From Tetrahymena thermophila SB210 (lineage: Eukaryota > Ciliophora > Oligohymenophorea > Hymenostomatida > Tetrahymenidae): a stretch of DNA of 64,000 nt. This document shows positions 27,114-38,830 of this stretch, in pieces. Positions within the stretch are counted from its first letter, which is position 1, and the number at the start of each line of letters is the position of its first letter. The stretch covers positions 744,001 through 808,000 of the forward strand of contig NW_002476188.1 in the NCBI RefSeq assembly GCF_000189635.1, read 5' to 3'. The translations under genes were made by a program, and so were the position numbers. A model generated the notes under the pieces. That model was not told the DNA's origin, made no database searches, and saw nothing but the letters and a program-made list of their open reading frames with translations.

Positions 27114-28318
27114 TTGCTAAAGATATTTTAAGTTCTTAATAATATAGTGGGGAAGCTATTTGTTATTTCAATATAAATGAGTGGAGACTTATATGAAAAC
27201 TCTATTATGCTTTTATGTTTATCAGTAAAGTTATTTGATAATAATATATATATATATATTAATTAATTACTAACAAATGTCTCAATATTTATTATTATTA
27301 TAAATGCTTTTCTGTTGGAAATGTCCAATTCACTCATATTTGCATATATTTATTGCTATTGAATTATTATTTATTGATCTCTCTATATTAAGTAATTTAC
27401 TTAAACCTTATAGATATATCTTTTTAATTGCTTATTCTTGAATCTACTTATTTTTTTGAGAAAATTATTAACAAGAATTCAGGCATATTTTTAATAAATT
27501 ATTCATTTCTATTAAACACAATCATTCATTATCAAATACTTGAACATTTTTTTATCTTGTGCTATTTATCACAAATTTATAAAAAATCTTTTGAAGGTAT
27601 TACAAAAAATTTTAAAATATATACAACTATTTTTTTAAAATTAGAAAATTAAAATTATTTTTTATTTTTAAAGAGAATATTTAGATTGTACTTTAATTTT
27701 TGAAAAAATATTTACAAGTCAACATCTCATTAAAATTATTTGTATTAATTTTTCCTTTAATGTATTTATTCTTTTCATACGTATTTTCTCTATTTTTTCA
27801 ATAATTAAGCCAGTATGAGTATATAAATAAATATTTTTAACATTTGTATATAGTTTAGTTGAAGTATAAAAAGATTTGGAAAATATATTATTTTTATACT
27901 TTTTAAGAAAATAATATTCTAAATAACATACTATTAATCACTATGTTTAATAAAATTAAATAATTAAAGTAGGTTTTTAAAAATGAAAGATAAAATTACT
28001 CCGATTAATTTTATATTTGAGCAAATAAATTAACTTTTCTAAATTTTAAATCAATGGTAAATTATTTTGAGAATTAGTTAATTATTTTGATGCAAAATAT
28101 TCAGTTAAATTATAAAAAATTACTGCTTAACATACTTATGATTATTTTAGTTTATTTGATTAAAATAGCTACATAGGAAATTAAATTTATAACTTTGATT
28201 TTTTAATAGATGAATTTTTTTAGCTTAGGATAATTATAATAACCCAAATAATACATTTAATAATTTTTCTTATTAATATGAGTTATTTATTTAAATTTTC
28301 CTTTTATTTCATATTTAA
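27114..28318. other. AT-rich spacer, no gene seen
   Basis: The spacer separates the start of receptor-like paralogue 3 from the stop of the chaperonin-like gene. A plus-strand open frame at 27428-27652 is low-complexity (Ile/Asn/Phe/Lys) and has no family resemblance. A TATATATATAT run occurs near 27245. Confidence 0.5.
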
Positions 28319-30525
28319 TCAGAAAACGAACTTTGTTAAGGTTTACAATACTAGAAATATTTATTTTAATCTACTTTAAAAGCTACTCTTTTTGATAAGA
28401 TTGGTGTCAGAAAGATTGCCATAATCAACTTATTCTATCATTTTTTGCAATTCTCCTGATATATCACTACAAAAGAGACTAAGTTCCCTAAATTCAAATA
28501 CCTCATTGTTCATCTTTTAAAAAATCTTGCAATACTATATAATAGAATTTGCAAAATATTAGTTAAATTTAGCTTTGCTTTTGAAATCTTAATTTTGTAT
28601 CTTTGAAATTTCATCTACAATCAGCTTAGCAAATTTTAAATATGAGAATATTCCTTTATTTTATATAAGATGCTCACCTTAATAAAGATCTTAGATTAAT
28701 TTAATATAACCATTAATAAAATTCTTAAATTCCTCATACACATCGCACAAAAGAATTTCTTCACAAATAAAAACTTGATAGAATTTGTTGCTTTCCAGAA
28801 ATAAGTATTATCTAGTTGATTTAGTGTCACTCCTGTTTGCATAAAAAATAAATTTTCTATTTTTTGAACTAGTTCATTTTTTAAATCTATATTTTATCTT
28901 ACTGATATTACATGAATTATTTTAAATCAAATAAATTATCTTTATCTAATAAAAATACCCTAAATTCAAATTTTTGAGAAATTAATTTGAGTTTTAAATA
29001 TATTTACATTTGATTACTTATAATAAAAATATCAAATTTCTTACATTATTTAAATCTTATTAACTTTTACAAAATATTAAGCTTCTTCAGATTGAGGTTC
29101 ATTCAAATGCTGTATTTACATTTCAATTAAGGTAGGGTATGCCTTTATGTTATAGCCATATTAAAGCCTTCTTACATCTAATTCCCCAATGCAATCAAAC
29201 ACATATACACCGCTTTTTAAAAATTTAAAACATATTTTAAATATGGTTCTTTAATTTTGTTTTTCATTAAATATTTTCCTACAATTTAAAATTATTTTAA
29301 ACATATAAAATTTAATTTTTTATATATTAACAATTGAAAATAATCAATTATATTTTATAAAATTTAATTAATAATTGAATAAAGCAAATTTAAATTACTA
29401 TTTTTTGAATAAGCTTTTAAATTCTTAAGAAACTCTTTTTTGAAAAAACCCAACTCTGAATTTACCATTTTTTATACCAAAATCATTAAAGAGCTAATTT
29501 ATCTTTTTTTTGATATATTCTTTTTTATTTTTAATAAAATAATACAATTTTTTAATTATATTATTTAGTTTAAATGTACAATAAGTAAGTTGCGATTGAA
29601 GTTCAATTGAATCTGTTTCTTAGGTTTATATTTTTAAGTGATCTCCATATTCTAATAAATTTTTGAGGTCAAAATCTAGAGACTTTATTTTATTAACATG
29701 AATATAAATAACAATTTTTTAATTAAAAAGATATATTATTAGATAGATTTAATAATTCTACTTGAACAAAAATAATAAAGACAAATATTTTACCTGAAGA
29801 CAAATAAAAACGTCAATATTTTGTAAATTAATATTGCTCTCGGTTTCCGAAACATAATTAGATAACTCTATAAATATTCCATTAAAAATATTAATCACAT
29901 TTTTTTCCTAAAATAAATTCTTGTCGTTGCATGCAAAATTGTTTTTATATTAAAAGTAGCTAGTAAAATCTCTTTATTTTAAAAATGAATCACTATTATT
30001 TTCTATTATATGTACTATAGTCTTTAGCAAGCAAATCTTCAGACTTTTAATATGCTTCGGTCTTAGGATATTAGAAAGCAAAGAGCTCTTAAATAAATTT
30101 TAGAATGCTATATTCAAAGTTGAGAATTCGTTCAACAATAATTCAATATTAAATTATTATGCAAACGCATCAAATTATTTTTCAAGTAGATCTTAAACAT
30201 AATCTATATAATAATCAAAAGTTTTCAATTGATTGTCATTATTTTCTATGTAAAAGTTTCTGAGGAATAACAGAAGCAATAAAAAATCACTATTTTCGAT
30301 CATCCCTGATTGATTTACATAAGTTATTAGGACTTTTAAGAATAAATTATCACTGTTGATGAAATAGAATGTATCCAAGATACTAAATTTTCTACTAATC
30401 TGCTTATTTTCATCTGTATGAATTAAAACAATATTCAGATCTCCCTACTATATCATCGTTTTAGATGTTATCTCAATCATTGAGTCTAGAATAGAAATAA
30501 TTTACTATAATTTTTGTTTGTTCAT
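28319..30525 (-). CDS. Chaperonin-like protein, probably MKKS/BBS6 type
   Basis: Four exons, 30525-29794, 29682-29399, 29212-29045 and 28832-28319, join in phase to 565 residues, close to human MKKS (570). Segments line up in order with group II chaperonin-like BBS proteins: QQGDLNIVLIHTDENKQISR (about 29-48) resembles the equatorial nucleotide-loop region, KYGVYVFDCIGELDVRRL (about 338-355) matches the apical strand usually ending in ..vIDRIG...L, and YQVFICEEILLCDVYEEF (about 413-430) followed by a long helix matches the llrG..e.l.E..r region. The canonical GDGTT ATPase motif is absent (SGMIENSD), as expected for the degenerate BBS chaperonins. These proteins help assemble the BBSome, which traffics membrane proteins in cilia; that fits a ciliate. 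The alternative is another diverged CCT relative. Gene model about 0.8, family about 0.55. Confidence 0.6.
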
Positions 30526-30868
30526 CTTTTTTAAGTTTCAATTATTTATCATTGAGTTTAATAAAAAGAATTATTTAGTTGATATAATTCGACAACTTAT
30601 ATTATATGTAATTTAATCCTTTTAATTATTTGAATATGAATCATCGAACAAATACTTTGAAGAAATAAATATTTTGATACAATAAAAATCTGTAAAGACT
30701 TCTGATTATATAAAGAAGATTAAAGTAAAGTATTCAATTTACAAAAGTAAGATATTATTATTTAATAGAAAGGTAGAAATATTAATATAAAGTTATTGAT
30801 TATAATATAGTTAAAAAGGTATTAAAATATTGATAATTTTTTCATTAAATATAAATAATAATTAATAG

Positions 30869-31105
30869 ATGATGGATAGGCTAATGAATGGGTCAATTGA
30901 TGAATATAAATATGGACGAGGAGTTTATTATTTAAGTGTTCGCTATTCTAAATTTATTTAGAAAGTAAATGAATAAATAAAAAGGAAATCTAATTTTAAT
31001 CCATCTAGATTTATTAAATCTAATACTTAGTAAGTGATTTGTTAGTTTATTTTTAGTTAATTAATGTTTGACATGATAAATAAATAGTTAGTTAGAAAAG
31101 AGTGA
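30869..31105 (+). CDS. Small hypothetical ORF (78 aa)
   Basis: ATG at 30869 opens a frame to TGA at 31103-31105 with TAA/TAG as Gln. The first 25 codons (MMDRLMNGSIDEYKYGRGVY) are less A/T-biased than the surroundings; the rest is Lys/Gln/Asn-rich. No family is recognised. It could be a short gene or chance. The remainder of the spacer (30526-31462) between the chaperonin-like gene and the Gln-rich gene shows nothing else. Confidence 0.2.
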
Positions 31106-31462
31106 TTATTTAAAGTTATTGTTATTACATTTTTTGTAAATGTTTTGGTTATTAACTAATCATTATTTCTTTTATTATCATTTTATAAATAAATTTTTGT
31201 GCTCTGTTTTATGTTTATTTCCTAGATTAATAAGGAAAAATTCTATATAAATAAGTTTTACATTCTAATTAATAACACAGTTATTGATATTTTAATTTTC
31301 ACTTTTTTTATAATATTTTATATCATAATAAATAATGATGAAGTTTTATTAAATGTATATTGTAGTGAAATTTTGTTTTTGTTTTGTTTAATAATAATTT
31401 TATTTTCTTTAAATTTAGCTCAAATATCACTCTTTTGATTGCTAAGCTGTTTTTTGCAGCAA

Positions 31463-33643
31463 TCAAATTATTTAGCTTTGAGTAATTGGATTATTTAAAA
31501 GGAATTGATTGTTCAATAGATTTTAGTTAGGTACACAACCAGTTGCTGCAGAGTTCACAACTCCTTATTAAATAACTACTTGATGCATTTTAGAAGAATC
31601 CAAAGTATTTTAATTTGATGCTATTATTGGTAACATAGGGTAACTTTATTACTATTGTTGCATGAGCAAATACAATTAATTTTGATGAACAGACTAAGGT
31701 TACTGTTACTGTTGCTATTGTTATTACTATGGAACTTGATTAATCTAATTAGAAGTACAATTTTGATTTAAAAGTAAATAGTAATTATTTTATTGACCTT
31801 AATTCTATATTAATTAAGTATTAGCAGTTCTATTTTAAATAGGCATATTATTAGCTGTAGAAGTTGTATTGCTATTAATGTTATTATTTACTGCCAAATT
31901 ACTGTTCACATTAGATTAAATGTTACTATAAAACTATTATTGGTATTTCTAATTATTCTACTATTAATTTTGTAATAATTATGTGTACTGATCAATATTG
32001 AGTTCCTCGTTGGCTTATGTTGGAGAAGATTATTTTATTGCTTACTGTTGTTATTGGTTCTATATCGTATTGATTAATTGATTTTAATCTGTAAATTATT
32101 GTAATGATGAATCATTTTATTATCTGTTTTGGTTAAATTATTACTGATTTTAAATTTGCTGTTAAGAACTTGAATTCATCTAAAAGTATACTTAAGGATT
32201 TGACTAGCTGTTAAATGCAGTTAGCAGCTATAGTTATCTGTTAACTTATTATTACAATTATTCTGTTTGCTACTATGCTTATTATTATGGATTGTTGTTT
32301 TATAAAATTTGTGAAGAAAGTTACTGTTAAGGTACAGTATTTTAAATATTTATTTGGCCAAAAGGCCAAGTTTAAGACTATTATTATGGCTAGTTCTATA
32401 TCTATGTAGGCTAGGAATTAGATTGTATTTATTGATTGCTTGGATTACTATTGTTATTATTATTATTTAATGAAGCAGTGAAGAACTAATTGTAAGAAGT
32501 ATTGACTGATGAAATAGGTGCTTATAAGAATTAAGTAGTAATTGCGTATGGATTATATTAAACATAATTAACTTTATTAAATTAATTGATGAGGGGATAT
32601 TAATTAAGTTAAGGAAATTGATTTTATATTTGGTTTATTTACTATTATCGTTGCAATAGCTAGTTTTGAGGTAGCATATTTTGTTATTGAATATTTTATT
32701 AATTCTAATTTGTTGGTGTAGTGGCAAATTAGCTTTAAGGAAGCTAACTAATTTTGAAGTTTTAATTTTATCCTTATTCTAATAAGTTAGCATTGTTAAA
32801 ACCCTATTGCGATTTATGTTGACCATTAATAACTATTTATTAGGTTTGTGACTAAGTTTATTGCTGAATTGCTTGTTACTAATTAGCAGGATTTGTTGTT
32901 GGTATATTTTAGAAGAAAGATGAATCATATTAGTTTTATCCTGTGTTAATTGTTTAATTGTTACAAGTTTAATTACTTTCTTATTGTAGATTTATCGTCT
33001 GCTAGTTATTTTACTGAGCTCTTTTAGGTGAGTCAATTACAATAATTTCATTTTTGCCTCCTGCAAATTTTAAATTTTGATATATTAAATTATTACTTGA
33101 AGAGATACCACCAGCAGAAAGTTAGTTATTTTTAAAACATTTTATGTAATGATGAAAATTGTATGTCTATGATTGAAGATTACCTTTATTTTTTTTAGTT
33201 ATATTCTGACCTGATTATGGTTAGGAGTGTTACTAATCAGAGGGTATATTTTATCCTTAGCTTTGATGCAATTACTAACTTGAAACAACTTATTTAAATT
33301 AGTTACCGAATTTGAATTGATTTGCAGTATCAGAGTTGTAAGGTAGACCTTGAACTTATTCTATTTACTGATCTTAGTTTATTCTCTAATTCTAACTAAA
33401 TTATTGCTGATAATTTAAAAAATTTTGTTATCCACCAAGAGCTATTTATTATTATTATTACTGAGTCTAACCTAGATTAGCTCTCAGCTCAACAGGCTTT
33501 GCTTGAGATTAAAGGTTTTAAGCTTAATTTTATTACTACATAACTTATTAGTGATAGATTTTAAATTAATTGATTTATGCCTACTGTTAGTTATGTTAAT
33601 TGCTTTTAAAACCTGATATATCTCGTATTTAACTTTTATCCAT
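31463..33643 (-). CDS. Gln-rich, prion-like protein
   Basis: A single exon encodes 726 residues with no TGA, starting MDKSQIRDISGFKS. About a third of the residues are Gln, many from TAA and TAG, with Asn, Ser and Pro making up most of the rest and several runs of six to nine Gln (for example near residue 60 and near 640). There are no membrane helices or charged coiled coils. The one short ordered-looking segment is about residues 160-208 (YNFHHYIKCFKNNQ, then EIIVIDSPKR); IIVID followed by Ser has the form of a SUMO-interacting motif. Composition of this kind is common in transcription co-activators and RNA-granule proteins, so a nuclear or RNP role is a guess. I do not recognise an orthologue. 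The start is the first ATG after an in-frame break. Confidence 0.75.
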
Positions 33644-36107
33644 AACAAAATTGTTTTCTTGCATAAAAAATTCTAAAATTTATTCATTCTTTTTCTTGTC
33701 AATTAAGTTCGACTATGTAAAATAAATATAAATTATCATATTAAATTAATAATGAAAATTAATTAATAATTACTTCATTTATTGGAGTTACTAGTTGTAT
33801 TTTATAGTTATTTAAAATGTTGAAATCATCTTTACATAAATTTTATTCTATATTTAATTCAACTAGCATTTTGTTAAAGACTTGACTATTTTCATTAAAA
33901 ATTCTTTCACTCCATTTTATTGATCTGCGCAAAGAATGATATACTTTTTCAAATTTTTTATCCTATTTTTGAAAAATAATTAAAATTATTTAAAATTCTA
34001 AAAATACTTTTTAGGAATTGTTTCAGTTTACTTGTTAAAAAATTTGAGAAAAATTAAAATTATTATTTTGTATTCTTTTAAAGATTGTTTAGTTTGATTT
34101 CGGCGTTAAAAATCTCTACTTTATAAGTAGAGTTTTGTAAAAACTATTAATATAGATAAAATTTATTAAACTAAATAATAGTCAGCTCTTAGATTAATAG
34201 TTATTTTTTAATAATTATTGTTATTAAATTTTGTATTTTTTAAAACCACTTGAACCTAATAAAATTTACACTCTAACTACAAATACATTTCATATTTTAA
34301 AATAAGGATTTCTTCTATTTATTTTTTCTAAAATCAGTTTTATAAATAAATACATATTTACGCTATAAATTTTTGCAATCATTAGAATATGTGTGAAGTT
34401 AAAAAAACTATTTTTTATTTTAATGATTGAAAAATGAAAGTGTAATATCTTATTTCACCTTCTAAATTTAAGATATACAGTGAAAATAATTAACTTTATT
34501 AAATAAAATTTGAAGATGGGGTTGCTCTAAAAAATAAAGAAGAGAATAGTTAGTATATCGATGTTTGTATTAGTGAATGGATTTAGATCAAGAGTATAAT
34601 ATAATTCACCAATTAATTGCTTTGATTAAATAAGATTACACTTTATAGTCGATAAATTAATTTATAAAAGGGAAATTTGGTAAATATTAATTATTTTGTG
34701 TCAAAATTAAAGAAGAAAGATTAAATTAAACATCAAAAATAAAAAAAGTTGGAAATATATAATTTTTTTGAGATTTATTTATTCAGTTGCTTGCATTTTA
34801 ATTTAAAATAAATTTGTTAATGATTAAAATTATTTTATTTACTTGTATGATAGTTCTTTTATTGCTATTGTTAAGTTGTGTTATGGTTTAATCTGGCTTA
34901 AGTTAACTTTATCTGAATTCTTTCTCCATCTAATTTATTGTAATAAAAAATGTTAATAAATAAATAAATTCAATTTTAATTAAAGAAAAATTAAGTCAGC
35001 TCATGAATTATTATTTTTGGTTTATATTTTACCTAATATAAAAAAAAGAAATTTTGTGTGTAAATTGTTGCGAAAGATAATAAATAATTTGTGAAATTAT
35101 TGTGATTTATGAGTTTTATAAAAGTTAAAATAATTATTTTAGTTAATCATTCTAATTGATGATTCATTATTAATCAATCTTTTAACCAAATTATTAATAT
35201 TGCACATTCCTTCAAATAAATTTTTAACTCAAATATTTTAATATCAGCAAGATATATTCTCTTTTACTTCTTTCTATTTTTTAAAACATTGCATAAAATA
35301 TTTTTCAATCATTCTATCATATATTTATTAACCAAACTATAATAAAATCATTCGAGAAAACCCGTATCTTTTTAATCTTTTATAAATCCATCAATCATTA
35401 AAATTTTTGCTCAATGAGAAGAAAATTTTTTAATTATTATTTGCTGATGCGAAATTAACTTGAATTTAGTCGATTGGGTTGAATCAATTTTCGCATTACA
35501 TCAGATTAGACTAATATTTTATTTCCAAACTAATAATTTTCCAAAAGAATGAAATTTTTATTGCTAAATTATTTATTTTATACTTCAAAATAAGATATAT
35601 AATTTTAATAGAGATATTTATTTTCAAGTTTTTTTAATACTTAACCATTAAAATACAGATCAAAAAATAACTATCAAGCTATCTTAACCAAAAAGATTTC
35701 AGATATCATAAGTGAATATTTAGTACTATATATTTGAATTTTATATCAATTTATTCTTAATTATCTGTAGAAACCAATTAAAACTAATATCAAGTTTGTT
35801 GATTTTCATTCAATAAAACTATTTCATTTTTTTTATGATAAATAGATTTAAAACTATTAGTCATTTATAATAATATCTAATTTAAATAATTCCTTATTTA
35901 GCTCGAACTTTTTTTATTAAATTAAATTTAATAGTTTTATTAATTTAAGGTCATTTTAAAGTAAATATTCATCAATTCAAATTAGGTTAAAACAATTAGT
36001 TAATATCTAATATTTATTTTATTCATTTTTGTTTTCAGGGAGATATACTTCTAACAAAATTAATTAACATTCAATCAGTTTTTTTTAGCTATTACTAAGA
36101 GTTAATT
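33644..36107. other. AT-rich spacer with small hairpins
   Basis: About 2.5 kb without a supportable gene. CTCTACTT..AAGTAGAG near 34113-34132 is a short perfect hairpin, and near 35448-35512 TGCGAAATTAACTTGAA and TTCAA..TTTTCGCA form an imperfect inverted repeat. Neither has the layout of a tRNA. Confidence 0.45.
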
Positions 36108-37301
36108 TCATGAGGATTATTACAGATGAGATATTTTATACTACTTAAATTAATATAAGTCTAATTGATTTTTTTTACAAATGCTACTTACTTTATTTAT
36201 TTAAAAGAATAGTCGATAATTATCTTATTAGATAATAATTGAAATAAATTTCTTAGCACTATCTGAATTGCATTTGTTTTTCATTAGATATTGTTAAATT
36301 TTATACTCAAATATATGGAATTTTATAATAAATTCATCAATAAACTTTAAATTATGTTGCAAAATTTACACACAAAATAAAAATGAACTAAATATTTGAC
36401 TTTGATTTTGTTTGGAGTTTTACTGAAAATTGAAAAATAAAAAAATTTTGTAAAATATATATTTTTGTAAATCTTTTAAATTTACCTTATCTAACTCTTC
36501 CTCAGGAGCTTCCCATGAAATTTTATCAAGATATTTATTGCAACCTTCCAAAAGTCTCACTTTTTTAAGTAAATACTCTGGACCTTAATCATGCATAATG
36601 ATATCTTGCTATTAGTAGTGTGGTTGATATTGTGTATTGTGATTCTATTAATTTTGCTATTACTAATTTTACTATTGAAATTGCTATAACTAAGGGTTTA
36701 ACGTTTATATATTAGAGTGAATTGTGAAGTTATTTCCAACATTTATTTAAGAATTGTGAATTGGCATTGTTGTATTATCTTATTATTGTTATTGCTATAA
36801 AAAAACTTATTTAGAAACAAACTAAAAAGAACCCTTTTTAAATCCTTTTTTCTAATTTGGAAATTTTATTTGTTAATATTTGCTAGCAGCCTTGACTAGT
36901 TCATTATGCTTTTCTTAGTAAGTCAAAACCCTTTTTATTTTCTTTTTTCTTTTGGTGGCGTCTTCAAATTATTGATACTGATCTTCTATTATTTTCTAGT
37001 AAACCTCTTAATCCATATTACTATGATCGCTTTCTTCGGAGTTATTACTTACCTAAAATTTTGAATCTTCTTCTTCTTCTCCACCTTCAACCAAATACTC
37101 TTTGACTAAAGAGTGGCACATTTCATATATATTTTTTTATTTTGAGTCAGATTTTTCTATTTTCTTTTTCGCATAGGAATCAAAAAATTTTATTTTTTTG
37201 AAGGGCTTCTAAGAATCTTCGTTCTGATCATTTAAATTCTAAGCTATTATATTAAAATTATAGAATAAATATTCTTTTACAAATCTATTAACTATCACCA
37301 T
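36108..37301 (-). CDS. Hypothetical protein with LisH-like N-terminus
   Basis: Exons 37301-36486 and 36422-36108 predict 376 residues; the 63-bp intron (36485-36423) has a strong TTTTCAG acceptor and preserves frame. The protein starts MVIVNRFVKEYLFYNFNIIA, which resembles a LisH dimerisation helix pair (L..li.eYL......A) without its usual Gly. A basic segment (KKFKKIKFF type) and a second EMCHSLVKEYLVEGG helix follow, then an acidic run, a basic coiled stretch (about 130-180), a Gln-rich segment (about 195-250) and a conserved-looking EYLLKKVRLLEGCNKYLDKI block before the intron. The C-terminal 105 residues are less convincing. It may be a nuclear scaffold, but nothing fixes the role. The gene upstream at 37664-38830 could be its 5' part joined by a long intron. 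Confidence 0.55.
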
Positions 37302-37663
37302 AAAATCTATTTCTTTTATTTATTTATATATATATATATATTTATCTATCCTTTCTATCCCCTTTTCTTATTGTGGAACAATAAAAATCATATAAGTACA
37401 AAAGTATTTAAAAAACTAAAAATATTTAGGCTCTCATTTTAAATTATTTTTTTAAATACCTTTTAATAAATATTTTACTTTTAGAATAGCTTTTCAATTG
37501 AATTAATATAAAAAATTCTATATCTCTAAGCGTTTATTTAAGAATCAATTAATCGATAAGTATTCATTAAAAGGAGTTTTTTCAACACTAATGTGTTTTT
37601 CTATTTTGATAACAACCAAATTTTGTGCGAAAAAAATAAACATGAGAATAATATGTTTATTTA

Positions 37664-38830
37664 TCAAGATTATTTTGGTTAATTTTGCCTTAAATATTGA
37701 ATTTTAAACAACAATTCATTGAATTACTATTCAATCATTAAAAGAGAGGTGAGCTATTGTGAATTCTATTTAGAAGATATTAACATTATCCAAATGAAAG
37801 GAATAGTTGATTATGCGTATAAAAAGGTTTTGATATAGTTAAATTTTAAAAGAAACTTGATCTGATTATGGTTTAGATTTCTAAAGTTAAAATAGGGTGA
37901 TAGAAAATAACCAAAATTATTTTGATTTAAATCGAGTTGCATATAAATATATTTTATGTAGTTACTTTTAACGTTTTTATGGCAGTAAGATTGATATGAT
38001 TTGTTTTTGCATGCATATTTTAAGTCGTACTATTCTTAATACATTTCGAATGAAAAACATTTATTTGCTTTCTCTTTTAGATTTTATATTTTCTTGATTT
38101 TTTCTTGATGCAAATTGCATTCTTCCTTTGTATGTAATTCTCTATCAAATTCATCTTCTTCCTCCTCTTCATTACTTATTTGCTCAATTTGCTAATCCCT
38201 ATTTTAATTGATACTATTAATATGTTCATTTCTCTCAACATAATTTTTAAATAAATCGTTTCTGATTGCTTTAAAAATATGCGCTTAAAAACTTACACTA
38301 CAGACTTTAAAACAAGTTCATCAGCTTTTATTTTAGTTTTTTCTTCTTTTCTAAGTAACCTATTAAAATATATAATGGAAATTACACATTTAATCTATTG
38401 TTGTTTAATAAAAATGATTCATCATGAATGCGAATAAAAATATGGTCTAATTTTTGACAGAAAAAATTAAAAAGAGAGTGAGTGAATGAATGAATGACCA
38501 AAAGGAGTTGATAAAAAATAAATGAATTGAAATTAAGAGTAAAAGAAAATCAAGTTGATATTTGTATTTTAAAAATATGTGTAAAATAATTAAATAAACA
38601 TATAGATATAAATAAATAAATTAATAAGTGAATGAATGAATGAATTAATTAATTAAATAGTAAAGCAATCAATCAATAATTATTCATGAAATTAAAGTCT
38701 ACCTTAATTTTCTCTTTTTAAGTAAGTCTCCTATTCTAGGGCCTTTGTTACGCTTAATCAAAGGTTCTTGGCGATGGTCAAGGGAGGCAGTGTTGCTATT
38801 GAGACTCTTCTTTTCCAACTGGCACTCCAT
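37664..38830 (-). CDS. Hypothetical charged protein
   Basis: Exons 38830-38703, 38359-38297 and 38261-37664 predict 262 residues. The N-terminus (MECQLEKKSLNSNTASLDHR, then KRNKGPRIGDLLKKRKL) is basic and has the highest G+C of the area, which supports coding. The middle is acidic and coiled (NEEEEEDEFDRELHTKEE). Intron 1 is 343 bp; the second would be only 35 bp, unusually short, and reading through it also leaves an open frame, so the model there is uncertain. The last 130 residues, from about KANKCFSFEM on, look less protein-like and may be intron sequence leading to the neighbouring gene at 36108-37301. I do not recognise a family. A TGAATGAATGAATGAA run lies in intron 1. Confidence 0.5.

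Noticed and set aside
27428-27652. Plus-strand 74-codon frame in a spacer
   Set aside because: Composed mainly of Ile, Asn, Phe, Lys and Tyr, as expected from A/T-rich noncoding DNA; no motif.
35448-35512. Possible tRNA around a GGGTTGAATC word
   Set aside because: There is no cloverleaf: the acceptor arms and an A-box cannot be placed, only an imperfect hairpin.
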